From Rahnella inusitata (GTDB taxonomy: Bacteria > Pseudomonadota > Gammaproteobacteria > Enterobacterales > Enterobacteriaceae), in NCBI RefSeq assembly GCF_003263515.1, contig NZ_JYDE01000032.1:1-64000 (forward strand): 64,000 nucleotides of DNA, in the 5' to 3' direction. A program made the position numbers and the translations under genes. The stretch's first letter is position 1. Each line of letters begins with the position of its first letter. Below the pieces are notes generated by a model, which saw only the letters and a list, made by a program, of their open reading frames with translations, did not search any database and was not told the DNA's origin. Below are positions 28,241 to 37,581 of this stretch, in pieces.

Positions 28241-29107
28241 TTAGCGGGAGTGCTGATTAAGATAGTTGCGGATCGCCGTTTCGACATTTTCCGGCGCAGG
28301 CAACATCGGCGAACGAAGTTCGTTTGCCATCAACCCGTCCAGCGACAGGGCGAACTTAATCGCTGCCGGATTGGGGGCGGAAAACATCAGGCGGATCATG
28401 GGCAACAGGCCGAAGAAAGTTTGGCGGGCAGCGATCAGATCGCCTTCTTTAAACTGTTTGATCAGTGCGACAAACTCTTCCGGGAAGATATGTGACGAGG
28501 CAGCAATCGCGCCCGCGCCGCCCAGACTGAGGGTGGAGAAAATCTGTACATCTTCGCCGCACAGGACATCCAGCTCACCGTCAGCAATCAGCGACAGCGT
28601 CAGATCAATGCTGCCGCCGCAATCTTTGATGGCCGTAATGCGCGGGTGCTTCGCCAGCTGGCGCAGAGTATCGAGTTCCATCTGTACGCCGGTGCGGTAG
28701 GGAATATTGTAGAGCATCACCGGAACGGAGGCGTTATCGGCAATTTCAGTGAACCAGGCTACCAGCGCTGGCTGGGAAGGGCGAATGTAATACGGTGCCG
28801 GCACCAGAAAACCGGCGACCGGACGGCGGGAAATCGCGTCCTGCATCTCGCGGATCACCGGCATATGGGTGCCGGACAGCCCCATGATCACCTGATTTCC
28901 CGGTACGATTTCCAGTACAGCATCCAGTACCTGCAATTGTTCTTCTTTGGTTAGCATCGGTGCTTCACCGGTGGTACCGCAGACGACAACGCCGTCGACG
29001 CCCCGTTTGAGCATCCGGGTGCACAAGGATTTCAGTGCAGAAAAGTCGATCTCGCCCTGACGAAAGGGTGTGACCAGTGGAACCCAGATACCTGAAAACG
29101 ATGACAT
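28241..29107 (-). CDS. DapA-like dihydrodipicolinate synthase family lyase (paralogue)
   Basis: This 288-residue class I aldolase of the DHDPS/N-acetylneuraminate lyase family keeps the full DapA catalytic set at the E. coli DapA positions: Thr45/Thr46 (GTTGE), Tyr107, Tyr133 (YNIPYRTG), Arg138 and the Schiff-base Lys161 (AIKDCGG). Overall similarity to E. coli DapA is only moderate, and the context (gstA, c-di-GMP genes) is not that of dapA. It is probably a second copy with lysine-pathway or related keto-acid lyase activity. Exact substrate is not certain. Confidence 0.8.
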   Translation of the reverse strand: MSSFSGIWVPLVTPFRQGEIDFSALKSLCTRMLKRGVDGVVVCGTTGEAPMLTKEEQLQVLDAVLEIVPGNQVIMGLSGTHMPVIREMQDAISRRPVAGFLVPAPYYIRPSQPALVAWFTEIADNASVPVMLYNIPYRTGVQMELDTLRQLAKHPRITAIKDCGGSIDLTLSLIADGELDVLCGEDVQIFSTLSLGGAGAIAASSHIFPEEFVALIKQFKEGDLIAARQTFFGLLPMIRLMFSAPNPAAIKFALSLDGLMANELRSPMLPAPENVETAIRNYLNQHSR

Positions 29108-29231
29108 GTTGTATTTCCTTAAACGGCGTAATTGATCAGCCTCAGATCATGTCAGTAAAACAGGGACGAGCGCCAATTGAATGAATTAATAAGGTGTTTT
29201 GAGTTATCTATGACGCTTATGAGAGCCTGAC

Positions 29232-30905
29232 TTAACTGCTGGCTAAGATATCCATTTCGGCGCCCAACAGCGTTTTCAAAACCTCTACCGGCACCGGGCG
29301 TGAAAAAAGATACCCCTGAAGATGCGAGCAACCCGCTGATACTAAAAAGGATTTTTGCAGCTGATTTTCAACGCCTTCTGCAATGACGTTGAGATGCATT
29401 TTATTGCCGAGCTGAGAGACTGCGGTGACGATGGCGGCAGTATCATTCACTTCTGTGACGTACTGCACAAACGACCGGTCGATTTTCACGCTGTCGACCG
29501 AGATATCCTTGAGCAAACTGAGGCTGGAATACCCGGTACCGAAATCATCCAGTGATATTTTCACCCCCAGCTTACGCAGTTCCATGAGGTGACTGAGGCT
29601 GGTGGAGTTCGCATTCATCACCGAGGTTTCGGTCAGTTCGAGTTCAAGGCGAGAAGTCGGGAAACCCTCTTCGGCCAGCAACGCCTGGATCCGCGCGCCG
29701 AAATCGGGCTCACCCAGTTGCACCGCCGAAACGTTGATCGCCAGATTGAGCTGATTGAAGGGTTTTATATCCCGGCAGGCCTGCCGCAGAACAATTTCAC
29801 CCAGCTGAATGACCAGACCGGTCTCTTCGGCGAGCGCAATAAACTGTACCGGAGACACCGCGCCCAGCACGCCGTGATTCCAGCGCGCCAGCGCTTCCAC
29901 GCACACCACTTTCTCATCACGACTGCGCAGGATCGGCTGATAGACGCAGGTCAGATCGCCTTCTCTGGATAACGATTCGGCCAGCGCTTTGACCATGATG
30001 CGTTTGCTGACGGTGCTGGCATCGAGTAATTCTGAATAAAACGAGAAAACATTTTTACCGCGCTGCTTGGCTTCGAGAAGGGCGGTATTCCCGCGACGCA
30101 TAATTTCACCGGCGGTAATATTTTCAGCGCCAAACATGACAATCCCGAAGGAGAGTGTGATCAGCGGATTAGCGCGCGTCAGCGTAAAAGGCTGACGCAT
30201 CATGACCAGTATTTCCAGTGCAAGATTATGCGTCATTTCACTGGTCGGACTGTCGCGCAGAATAATTGAAAATTCATCGCCGCCTATGCGCGAAACGATA
30301 CCGGATATCCCGACTTCATTGCGCAGACGCTGGCCAAATTCACATAAAATAGCGTCGCCAGCCTGATAACCGTAGGTATCGTTGATGTAATTAAAGTCAT
30401 TGAGATTAAGCAGGAATAGGGCGTAGGTTTCCGGACGATACATCCGTTGTGCGGCAATCTGGCTGAGTTCTTCATTTAATGCGGTACGGTTTGGCAGGCC
30501 AGTTAATACATCATGGCGCGCCAGATAGCGGATCTGCGCCTCGGAATTTCGCAGCAGCGAAATATCCATGATTGAGGTGAGAATATAATGCCGCTGCTCA
30601 AGCGTGACGCGGGATTTCCTCACCAGCACATTGCGTCGTTTTCCGGCAGGGTCAATCATCGTTTCTTCATGAACCGTTTTTTCACCGGTTGCCAGTATCT
30701 CAATATCGCGCTCGCGCTGACGTGCGGCCTGTTCAGGGTCGGTGAAGAAGGAGACGTCTTCACCAATCAGTTCTTCACGCGAACGACCATAAAATTCGCT
30801 GGCTTTCTGATTAAGAAATACCAGTTTACGCAGATCGTCTTTTAATACTGTCGCTTCGGGAAGGGCATCGAGAACTGCCTGGCATATCGCAATATCAGTA
30901 AGCAT
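29232..30905 (-). CDS. PAS-GGDEF-EAL cyclic-di-GMP protein
   Basis: This 557-residue cytoplasmic protein has an N-terminal PAS sensor (about 5-118), a GGDEF domain (about 128-295) with an intact GGDEF at 208-212, and an EAL domain (about 300-550). The EAL motif is at 337-339, and ELTET, DDFGTGYSS, KIDRSFV and AEGVE are all present. Both synthesis and hydrolysis of c-di-GMP are therefore possible, and the net activity cannot be told from sequence. No membrane helix is seen. A second GGDEF gene lies 2 kb away, separated by an AraC regulator. Confidence 0.92.
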   Translation of the reverse strand: MLTDIAICQAVLDALPEATVLKDDLRKLVFLNQKASEFYGRSREELIGEDVSFFTDPEQAARQRERDIEILATGEKTVHEETMIDPAGKRRNVLVRKSRVTLEQRHYILTSIMDISLLRNSEAQIRYLARHDVLTGLPNRTALNEELSQIAAQRMYRPETYALFLLNLNDFNYINDTYGYQAGDAILCEFGQRLRNEVGISGIVSRIGGDEFSIILRDSPTSEMTHNLALEILVMMRQPFTLTRANPLITLSFGIVMFGAENITAGEIMRRGNTALLEAKQRGKNVFSFYSELLDASTVSKRIMVKALAESLSREGDLTCVYQPILRSRDEKVVCVEALARWNHGVLGAVSPVQFIALAEETGLVIQLGEIVLRQACRDIKPFNQLNLAINVSAVQLGEPDFGARIQALLAEEGFPTSRLELELTETSVMNANSTSLSHLMELRKLGVKISLDDFGTGYSSLSLLKDISVDSVKIDRSFVQYVTEVNDTAAIVTAVSQLGNKMHLNVIAEGVENQLQKSFLVSAGCSHLQGYLFSRPVPVEVLKTLLGAEMDILASS

Positions 30906-31249
30906 GAGAGAAATACCCCGAGCAGAAAATGAAGGTGATGTGGCCCGGCTGTTCGGGCAATAACTTCATCAGGTTTTTGCAATTATTACTCACAAATGGA
31001 TGAGAATATTAAGGTTGTTTTTAAATTCTAAAATTCAATTGGTTATCATGTGCTAAGTAAAGTATTCAACATTTTATTCGGGTGAATAACGATCAATTAA
31101 CCCCTGTGCGTTTTTTTCAGGACGATAACGTTATTTTCCCTGCCCGTCGTCGAAAAACTGACCGGTGAATATAACATTTCGGAATTTCTTTATGACGTCA
31201 GGAAGGTATTTGGTAAAGGTGTGAAAGTGCATGACTACGTCTGTTCAGA
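30906..31249. other. Intergenic region upstream of the PAS-GGDEF-EAL gene
   Basis: AT-rich, 344 bases, no recognised gene or terminator. It must hold the promoter of the c-di-GMP gene on the minus strand and the 3' end of the small membrane protein transcript. Confidence 0.4.
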
Positions 31250-31519
31250 CTAAAGATCTTTCTTAGTGCCGAACTTTTTATCCCACTCACGTCGGTATCC
31301 GCGTGATTGCTTACGGCCTTTCAGCCACAGAACGGTACAAACAATGCAAACCCCTGCGGAGAAGACGATGTTACGCATATCCTGATCGTAGAAAATCACC
31401 AGGACGCAGTCGAGCGCAGCCACGATGGCGAACCATTTGTGCATATGAGACTGACGACGGGTTTCGGCATTGATGCGTTTTAACTGACGTCCTTCATCCA
31501 GGACTTTTCGTTTTTCCAT
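31250..31519 (-). CDS. Small membrane protein of unknown function
   Basis: This 89-residue protein has a charged, basic N-terminus and two hydrophobic helices (about residues 26-43 and 48-66: AIVAALDCVLVIFYD and IVFSAGVCIVCTVLWL). A strongly basic tail follows. The start at 31519 has AGGAAAAGCC upstream. Longer starts at 31549 and 31588 lack a ribosome binding site. It is divergent from the AraC regulator by 170 bases. I do not recognise the family. Confidence 0.65.
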   Translation of the reverse strand: MEKRKVLDEGRQLKRINAETRRQSHMHKWFAIVAALDCVLVIFYDQDMRNIVFSAGVCIVCTVLWLKGRKQSRGYRREWDKKFGTKKDL

Positions 31520-31689
31520 CGGCTTTTCCTGGTGAGTTGGGCGAGTCATCGGGGTGAGGGCTGAAAACGTGCTTGTTAAGAATAGCAAATTGGCTGTCTC
31601 ATTTCCTTATCGTTATTTTCGTCTGGTGATTGATTTCCCAGCGGCGCGTAGAGTATCTTTTAGGAATTATCTTAATTCTCGGTGAGAAA

Positions 31690-32721
31690 ATGAGCGACTC
31701 GTCTTCACGAAAGATTGTTGATGGTGCCAACATTTATCAGGATTTTGAAACCCGTTTTTATGAATGGGAAGACGGGATGTCGAGCGCCGGTTTTAAACTG
31801 GAGCTGCCAGACAAAAACCGTGAAGAGTTTGACTGGGGCGTCACCGGTTATAACTTTGGCCGCGTGATTGGTGGGGTGTTGACGGTCAGTGAACACGACA
31901 TTAACCGCCAGTACGGCAACCTGTTCTCGATGCCCGATCATATCGTGATTTTTATCGTCATTATCGGCGGAATGGACTGCCTGTGTTTTGGCGAGCGTTT
32001 TCAACTGTCACAGGGCGACATCCTGATCCAGGATATGTCGCAGCCGATACAAATCCACGTTTATCCGGGGGATGTAAAACCGCGTCTTGGTACCTATCAG
32101 TACATCATTATGCCCAAGCACAGCCTGAATTTTAATGTGGATATCGCCTCGCTGCACGGCAAGCGTCTTCCTGCGTCATCGCCGGTGAATATTATTTTAC
32201 GCAATCACTTCGCGACCATGGTCCAGGTTTTTGATCAGATGACTGAGCAGGAAGTACTTAGCACCGGCGAAGGCGCCGCATCGGTCTTTCTGCAAACGTT
32301 GCATCTGGTCGCCGGTAAAAAAGTGGAGCATCCTTTCGAGCAAAGCGCACGGCTTGAACGCATCTGTCTGCACATTGAAAAGCATCTGAGCAAGCCGATC
32401 GGCATTGATGCACTGTGTAAACATTTTGCGATTTCCCGCTCAGGTTTATATCGTTTGTTCGAACCGCTTGGCGGTATTGCGCAGTTTATCCGCAGCCGCC
32501 GCGTGCTGCTGGCGAAGCGTCTGTTGCGCACATCGTCAATGTCTGATCAAAGCCTGGCCGCGATTGCCCGTCACTGCGGCTTAGAACTGAGCGTGCTGCG
32601 CCGGTATTTCCATGAGTTTTACGGAGCCACGCCGTCGGAGATGCGCGACCGATTCCGTCGCGACGCCGAGCAATCGGGGCATCCTGGCGCTACACATGTC
32701 AACTGGGTCAGTTCCCTTTAA
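31690..32721 (+). CDS. AraC-family transcriptional regulator
   Basis: This 343-residue protein has an N-terminal AraC-binding-like cupin domain (about 20-200) and a C-terminal double helix-turn-helix (about 245-330: IGIDALCKHFAISRSGLYRLF and LAAIARHCGLELSVLRRYFHEF). The domain layout resembles FeaR-type activators, but the effector is unknown. The start at 31690 follows GGTGAGAA. The gene stands between two c-di-GMP genes and a divergent membrane protein gene, any of which could be targets. Confidence 0.85.
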   Translation: MSDSSSRKIVDGANIYQDFETRFYEWEDGMSSAGFKLELPDKNREEFDWGVTGYNFGRVIGGVLTVSEHDINRQYGNLFSMPDHIVIFIVIIGGMDCLCFGERFQLSQGDILIQDMSQPIQIHVYPGDVKPRLGTYQYIIMPKHSLNFNVDIASLHGKRLPASSPVNIILRNHFATMVQVFDQMTEQEVLSTGEGAASVFLQTLHLVAGKKVEHPFEQSARLERICLHIEKHLSKPIGIDALCKHFAISRSGLYRLFEPLGGIAQFIRSRRVLLAKRLLRTSSMSDQSLAAIARHCGLELSVLRRYFHEFYGATPSEMRDRFRRDAEQSGHPGATHVNWVSSL

Positions 32722-32886
32722 TGAATTGATTTTCCACTCATTGTTTAAAGATTGTTAATTAATTAGTTTTTTTATGATCTGTCACTATTCTGATTTTTGC
32801 CCGCAATGGGTGGAATGAGCGCCGTTTTTACGGGTAAACGCAGTAGACTTGCTGAGTTGTCCAACGGTAATCATTGAGAGTCCATC

Positions 32887-34782
32887 ATGTTAGTCCCTCA
32901 GCAGGCAGTAGATGAACAGGCGCGTCTGACCATTCTGGCGTCTCTGGGCATACTGGATTCGCCCAGAATCGAGGAGATAGACCGCATCACCCGCATGGCT
33001 GCCCGGCAGTTTCAGGCTAAAGCGGTAGTGGTCTCACTGATTGACGCGGAGCGTCAGTGGTTTTTATCCCAGACCGGCCTGAATATTAATCAGTCGCCCC
33101 GCGATACGTCTTTTTGCGGCCACACCATTTTGGGCTCCGAACCGCTCATTGTCAGAGATGCCAGACTGGACCTGCGCTTTCACGATAATCCGCTGGTAGC
33201 GGGAGATCCGCATATTGTGTTTTATGCCGGCTGCGCGCTGTATTCCAAGGAAGGTGTGGCACTCGGATCCTTTTGTCTGCTCGACGACCAGCTGCGTGGA
33301 TGGAGCGATGAAGACCAGCAGACATTGCTGGATATGACGGCGCTGGTGCAAAGTTACATCCTGCATCTTGAGAACCGTCAGTACACCGCCACCGTCGAAG
33401 ACAATCTGGCCAAAAGTGAAGCCCTGTTTGAGCAAACTTTTGCACATGCGGCGGTGGGATTCTCGCTGGTGGCGCTCGACTGGCGCTGGCTGCGCATCAA
33501 TCCGCAAGTCTGCAATATGCTGGGCTATGCCGAATATCAGTTGCGCGCCTGCCTGTTGCATGACGTCACCCATGCCGACGATGTGTACGCTGAAAACATT
33601 CTCATCCCCCGCTTGCTCTCTGGCGAAATCAACAGCTTCAGTGTCGAAAAACTTCTGCAACGCGCCAATGGCAGCACGCTCTGGGTCACACTCACCGCCT
33701 CGCTGGTGCGTAACGCCGCAGGCGAAGCGCACCACTACATTGTGGTCATCAGCGATATCACCGAGCGCAAGCACATCGAACAGGCGCTGTATTCGCTGCA
33801 GGGTGACCTTGAGCGGCGGGTCGCTGCGCGGACCATCGAATTGCAGGTGGCGATGGATCAGCTGCATCAGGAGATTGCCCAGCGTCTGACGCGCGAGCGG
33901 GAACTCACCGAAAGTAAAAATCGCCTGCGCGCAATCACCGATAATATTCCGGCTCTGATCTGCCATGTAGATGCCAGTGAGCAGTACACCTTTGTGAATC
34001 ACTTCCATGCAAACTGGTACGGCGTTGAAGAGGAAAAAGTCCGCGGGCAGCAGGTGCGCGATGTGATGGGCTACGCGACTTATCAGGTCATTCAGCCCTT
34101 TATCCGTCAGGTTTTGCAGGGGCAGACTGTCAGCTACGAAATTGAATTGCCGGAAGACTCAGGGCACGGCACGGGCGGCGTTTTACACACAACGCTTATT
34201 CCCTGCGACGATGTACGTAACGGCTATTACGGACTCTCAACGGATATCACCGAGATAAAGAAACTTCAGGCGCAGCTGGAGTTCGAAGCAAACCATGATT
34301 CCCTGACCGGCCTGCCTAACCGCCGGGCGTTCCAACAATCTCTGATTTACGCTGCCAGACAACAAGAAAAGGCAGACAAAGATATCGCATTGCTGTTTTT
34401 GGATATTGATAATTTTAAAGCGTACAACGACACCTACGGGCACGAATTTGGCGATTTGGTTCTTAAATTCTTCGGGCATACCCTGCGCGACAATTTGCGT
34501 TCGCAGGATATCGTCGCACGTCTGGCGGGCGATGAATTCACCGTTTTATTGAGTCATCTGGGCAACACTGAAACTGACGTCAGCCGTATCTGTATTGATC
34601 TGATAGGCGCGCTCGGTTCGATAGAAAAAGTCGCCGGTATACCGGTGGCGCTGTCTGCGAGTATCGGCGTCGCCGTCGGGCGTGCGCGTCAGCCGCTCAT
34701 GCCTGAAACCCTGATGGCCCGCGCAGATGCTGCAATGTACCGGGCTAAACAGGGAGGGAAGGGACGTTATTATCTGGGGTGA
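32887..34782 (+). CDS. GAF-PAS-PAS-GGDEF diguanylate cyclase
   Basis: This 631-residue cytoplasmic sensor protein has a GAF domain (about 15-160), a PAS/PAC unit (about 180-305), a helical linker (305-345), a second PAS (about 350-455) and a GGDEF domain (about 465-631). The active-site motif reads AGDEF (547-551) instead of GGDEF, a variant that can still be active. DSLTGLPNR and DIDNFKAYNDTYGH, the Mg2+/GTP site segments, are intact. There is no EAL domain. It is likely to make c-di-GMP in response to ligands bound by the GAF/PAS units. Confidence 0.88.
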   Translation: MLVPQQAVDEQARLTILASLGILDSPRIEEIDRITRMAARQFQAKAVVVSLIDAERQWFLSQTGLNINQSPRDTSFCGHTILGSEPLIVRDARLDLRFHDNPLVAGDPHIVFYAGCALYSKEGVALGSFCLLDDQLRGWSDEDQQTLLDMTALVQSYILHLENRQYTATVEDNLAKSEALFEQTFAHAAVGFSLVALDWRWLRINPQVCNMLGYAEYQLRACLLHDVTHADDVYAENILIPRLLSGEINSFSVEKLLQRANGSTLWVTLTASLVRNAAGEAHHYIVVISDITERKHIEQALYSLQGDLERRVAARTIELQVAMDQLHQEIAQRLTRERELTESKNRLRAITDNIPALICHVDASEQYTFVNHFHANWYGVEEEKVRGQQVRDVMGYATYQVIQPFIRQVLQGQTVSYEIELPEDSGHGTGGVLHTTLIPCDDVRNGYYGLSTDITEIKKLQAQLEFEANHDSLTGLPNRRAFQQSLIYAARQQEKADKDIALLFLDIDNFKAYNDTYGHEFGDLVLKFFGHTLRDNLRSQDIVARLAGDEFTVLLSHLGNTETDVSRICIDLIGALGSIEKVAGIPVALSASIGVAVGRARQPLMPETLMARADAAMYRAKQGGKGRYYLG

Positions 34783-34798
34783 GTGCGATACTGAAATA

Positions 34799-35353
34799 TC
34801 AGGTTTTGATGATGATTTTAGTGGTCTTCTCGGTATAGCAAACGGCGTTTTCCGGGATGCTTTTATTGATGTAAGACATCGCCCCGACCACGACATTTTT
34901 GCCGATAGTAATGTCGTTACCTATGATGCAGCAATTCGCGCCGATATCCACATTATCGCCAATCAACACGCTTGTGCCGCCGATATCCTCTTTGATACCG
35001 ATCGTGGTGTTTTGCCTGATCCGGACATTTTTCCCTATAACGCAATAGGGGTTAATCACAATGCCCGTCAGGTGAGGCAGCCTGATCCCTTCGCCAATTT
35101 GCGCGCCCAGCATAATTTCGATGCTGTACTTTTTGATGAGTGAGAAATTGATCTTCCGCGCACGGCTTTTACAAAAATGGCTGTCAGTGGAATAGAGGTA
35201 ACTCGCAATTCTCCACCAAAAGATATACCGGTGATGAGGCTGTTTAATACACCTGACAAAGATGCGTCGCCAGGAAAATGACTTTTTGTTTTTCAGTATA
35301 TCAGCAGCCAGATAGCGGGTGAGTTGTTCGTATTTGCTGTAATTCTGGCTCAT
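34799..35353 (-). CDS. Hexapeptide-repeat (serine acetyltransferase-like) acyltransferase
   Basis: This 184-residue protein has an N-terminal helical part rich in Lys/Arg/Trp. A left-handed beta-helix of hexapeptide repeats follows (about 80-165: IGEGIRLPHLTGIVI, IGDNVDIGANC, IGNDITIGKNVVVG), the fold of serine acetyltransferases and sugar O-acetyltransferases. Codon use is richer in AT, Ile, Lys and Asn than in its neighbours, which hints at transfer. It is convergent with the GGDEF gene (16 bases). Serine O-acetyltransfer or surface polysaccharide acetylation are both possible. Confidence 0.75.
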   Translation of the reverse strand: MSQNYSKYEQLTRYLAADILKNKKSFSWRRIFVRCIKQPHHRYIFWWRIASYLYSTDSHFCKSRARKINFSLIKKYSIEIMLGAQIGEGIRLPHLTGIVINPYCVIGKNVRIRQNTTIGIKEDIGGTSVLIGDNVDIGANCCIIGNDITIGKNVVVGAMSYINKSIPENAVCYTEKTTKIIIKT

Positions 35354-35426
35354 CAGAAAAGGTCCGGTTTGGTAAGTTTTAACTTACACAATCCTAACAC
35401 AATGAAGACGTTTGCTAAATTCCTCC

Positions 35427-35453
35427 CAAAAAAACGCCTCCCGGAGGAGGCGT
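35427..35453 (-). terminator. dtpA terminator
   Basis: On the minus strand ACGCCTCC / GGAGGCGT with a TCCG loop is followed by T6-T7, 31 bases past the dtpA stop. Confidence 0.9.
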
Positions 35454-35483
35454 TCGTCAACCATCATCAAAAGCGCTCTGCGA

Positions 35484-36995
35484 TTATTTCGCGGAAGCCA
35501 GCTCAGGTTGTTTTTCGTCAGTGTCGCGATCCAACGTCATGCGGTGCAGTTTAGACGCGGTCACCAGCATCAGCACGGCAATCACAGCGGTCGCCATACC
35601 AATCTGCAGGAACACATGGCTGTAAATCGACAGAGATGCGTGGGCATCTTCAATGTCCGCAGGAACAGCGGTCAGGTTCGCCACGTAGCCTGCGATAATC
35701 GCTGCCGCAGCAGTCGTCAGGAACCATGCGCCCATGATGAAGCCCATCAGACGTTGCGGAACCAGTTGTGCCACCATCGCCAGACCCAGACCCGAAATCA
35801 TCAGCTCACCGATACTTTGTAACGCATAGCTCAGTACCAGCCAGTTAACGGAGACGATACCGTGTTCGTTAGCAAGGCTTGCACCCCACGGCAGCACCAG
35901 GAACGCACCGGAACACAACACCATACCGATCGCAAATTTGTGCGGCATTGGCATACGGTCACCGACTTTGGTGTAAACCGCGGCCAGCAACGGGCTGGCA
36001 ACCATGATCCAGAACGGGTTCAGTGCCTGGAACTGCTCTGGCTGGAAGCTGATACCCAGCAGATCGTGACCCACATTATGGATCGCGAAGAAGTTCAGGG
36101 AAGTTGGCATTTGGCTGTACAGCACGAAGAATACAACGGCTTCCATCATCAGCAGGAAGGCCACAATCATCTTACGACGTGCAATGCCTTTCATCGCGAA
36201 AGTTTCTTTCGCAAAAACAATGATGATCCCGATAGAAACGACCGCCAGAACCATACGTGCGATGGTTTGGTTATGCAGCAACCAGCTGGAAATGAACACC
36301 AGTGCCACAACGCCGACCAGTACCATCAGCAGCTTTTGGAATTGCAACGGTTCGAAGTCCGGTTTTGAACCCTGACGTTTTACCCATTTGCGGCAGAACA
36401 TGAAGTTCACGATAGTGATCAGCATACCGACGACGCTCAGGGAGAACGCGACGCTCCAGCCGTACTTCGCTGCTAACCACGGGGTGGCAAGCATGGAGAA
36501 GAATGAGCCGATATTGACCGACATATAATACATGGTGAATGCGCCATCAAGACGCGGGTCATCTTTTTCATAGCAGGTAGAAAGCAATGAGGATGGATTT
36601 GCTTTAAACAGGCCGCTGCCGACGGCGATGGTCGCCATACCCAGATAAACCCAGAAGACTTCGTGGTTGGAATACGCAACGAAGGAATAACCTAATGCCA
36701 GCACAATCGCGCCCAGCACGATGACGCGTTTGGAACCCAGCACTTTATCACCCAACCAGCCACCGATAGCCACGAAGCCGTAGACCAGCGCACTGAAGGA
36801 TGAGAACAGGGTGATCGATTCCGCTTCACTCAGGCCAAGTTGCTTGACCAGGTAAACCGCCATGATCCCTTGCAGGCCGTAATAACCAAAACGTTCCCAA
36901 AGTTCGATGGAGAAAATCAGGTAAAACGCTTTTGGCTGTTTGAAGGCGTTCAGACTCACGCTTTCGTTGTTAGGTGTTTTGTTTGCAGTTGACAC
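35484..36995 (-). CDS. dtpA: Proton-dependent di/tripeptide permease DtpA (TppB)
   Basis: This POT-family peptide symporter has 503 residues and close to 14 membrane helices. The ExxERFxYYG motif ([10 protein letters not shown], residues 31-40) that couples proton and peptide movement is intact, and [13 protein letters not shown] and [17 protein letters not shown] match E. coli DtpA. Translation starts at GTG behind AGAGGTAC. In E. coli gstA and dtpA are neighbours. Here 7.4 kb of other genes separates them. Confidence 0.96.
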   Translation of the reverse strand: MSTANKTPNNESVSLNAFKQPKAFYLIFSIELWERFGYYGLQGIMAVYLVKQLGLSEAESITLFSSFSALVYGFVAIGGWLGDKVLGSKRVIVLGAIVLALGYSFVAYSNHEVFWVYLGMATIAVGSGLFKANPSSLLSTCYEKDDPRLDGAFTMYYMSVNIGSFFSMLATPWLAAKYGWSVAFSLSVVGMLITIVNFMFCRKWVKRQGSKPDFEPLQFQKLLMVLVGVVALVFISSWLLHNQTIARMVLAVVSIGIIIVFAKETFAMKGIARRKMIVAFLLMMEAVVFFVLYSQMPTSLNFFAIHNVGHDLLGISFQPEQFQALNPFWIMVASPLLAAVYTKVGDRMPMPHKFAIGMVLCSGAFLVLPWGASLANEHGIVSVNWLVLSYALQSIGELMISGLGLAMVAQLVPQRLMGFIMGAWFLTTAAAAIIAGYVANLTAVPADIEDAHASLSIYSHVFLQIGMATAVIAVLMLVTASKLHRMTLDRDTDEKQPELASAK

Positions 36996-37511
36996 TCGTA
37001 CCTCTGTTTATTCCTTCCGGCCGTATGGCGGAAACGCATAAGTGGCGCGAATTAAGCACCCTTTGCATTGTTATAAGATGGGATGACGGCAGGTAATGTT
37101 CACTATCTTCGTAAATGAGGCAAGGAGTTTGACATATTCGGTTACATATAACTTTTCCGTACTGATTAAACTGTGTTCGAAATGTTATGCAGAATTAACG
37201 TTTATGTTTTTGAAATAGACAATGCGAATATGTTGTATGAATAATCATCTCTAAATGCATATATCTTTTGTTTTTTCAGAGCGTTTAAAGGTGGCTTCAT
37301 TCACTCGTTAAAATTGAATATGCAGTGAATAAATCTGCTTTAGCGTGCATATGCGTTACTTTATCCATGAGAGACGGGGCATAAAAGGGAAGTGGAAAAC
37401 GATAAACAGGGTAATGTGATCTGCTTCTCGTTTTAACACTAAATTTTCGATTGAAAATAAGATTAGTACGACTTAGAGCGGTTAAACGGCGGGGTCATTT
37501 ACAATTGGAGT
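36996..37511. other. Long AT-rich region upstream of dtpA
   Basis: This stretch of over 500 bases has no gene that I can support. It carries the dtpA promoter on the minus strand. E. coli dtpA is activated by OmpR, but I could not pick out convincing OmpR sites. AT-rich patches around 37190-37350 stand out. Confidence 0.4.
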
Positions 37512-37538
37512 CTCAGGCAGGGGGAAATCCTGCCTGAG
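37512..37538. repeat. Inverted repeat after the CMD-domain gene
   Basis: CTCAGGCAG and CTGCCTGAG are exact complements with a 9-base loop, 44 bases past the stop of the CMD gene. The flanks lack a good T-tract, so it is at best a weak terminator. Confidence 0.6.
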
Positions 37539-37581
37539 TTGAAGAATAAAGCATCAGTGGGAAAGTCTGGAAATTAGCCGA

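Noticed and set aside
33064-34008. 314-residue minus-strand frame antisense to the GAF-PAS-GGDEF gene
   Set aside because: The sense strand encodes clear GAF and PAS domains. The antisense product has no family features.
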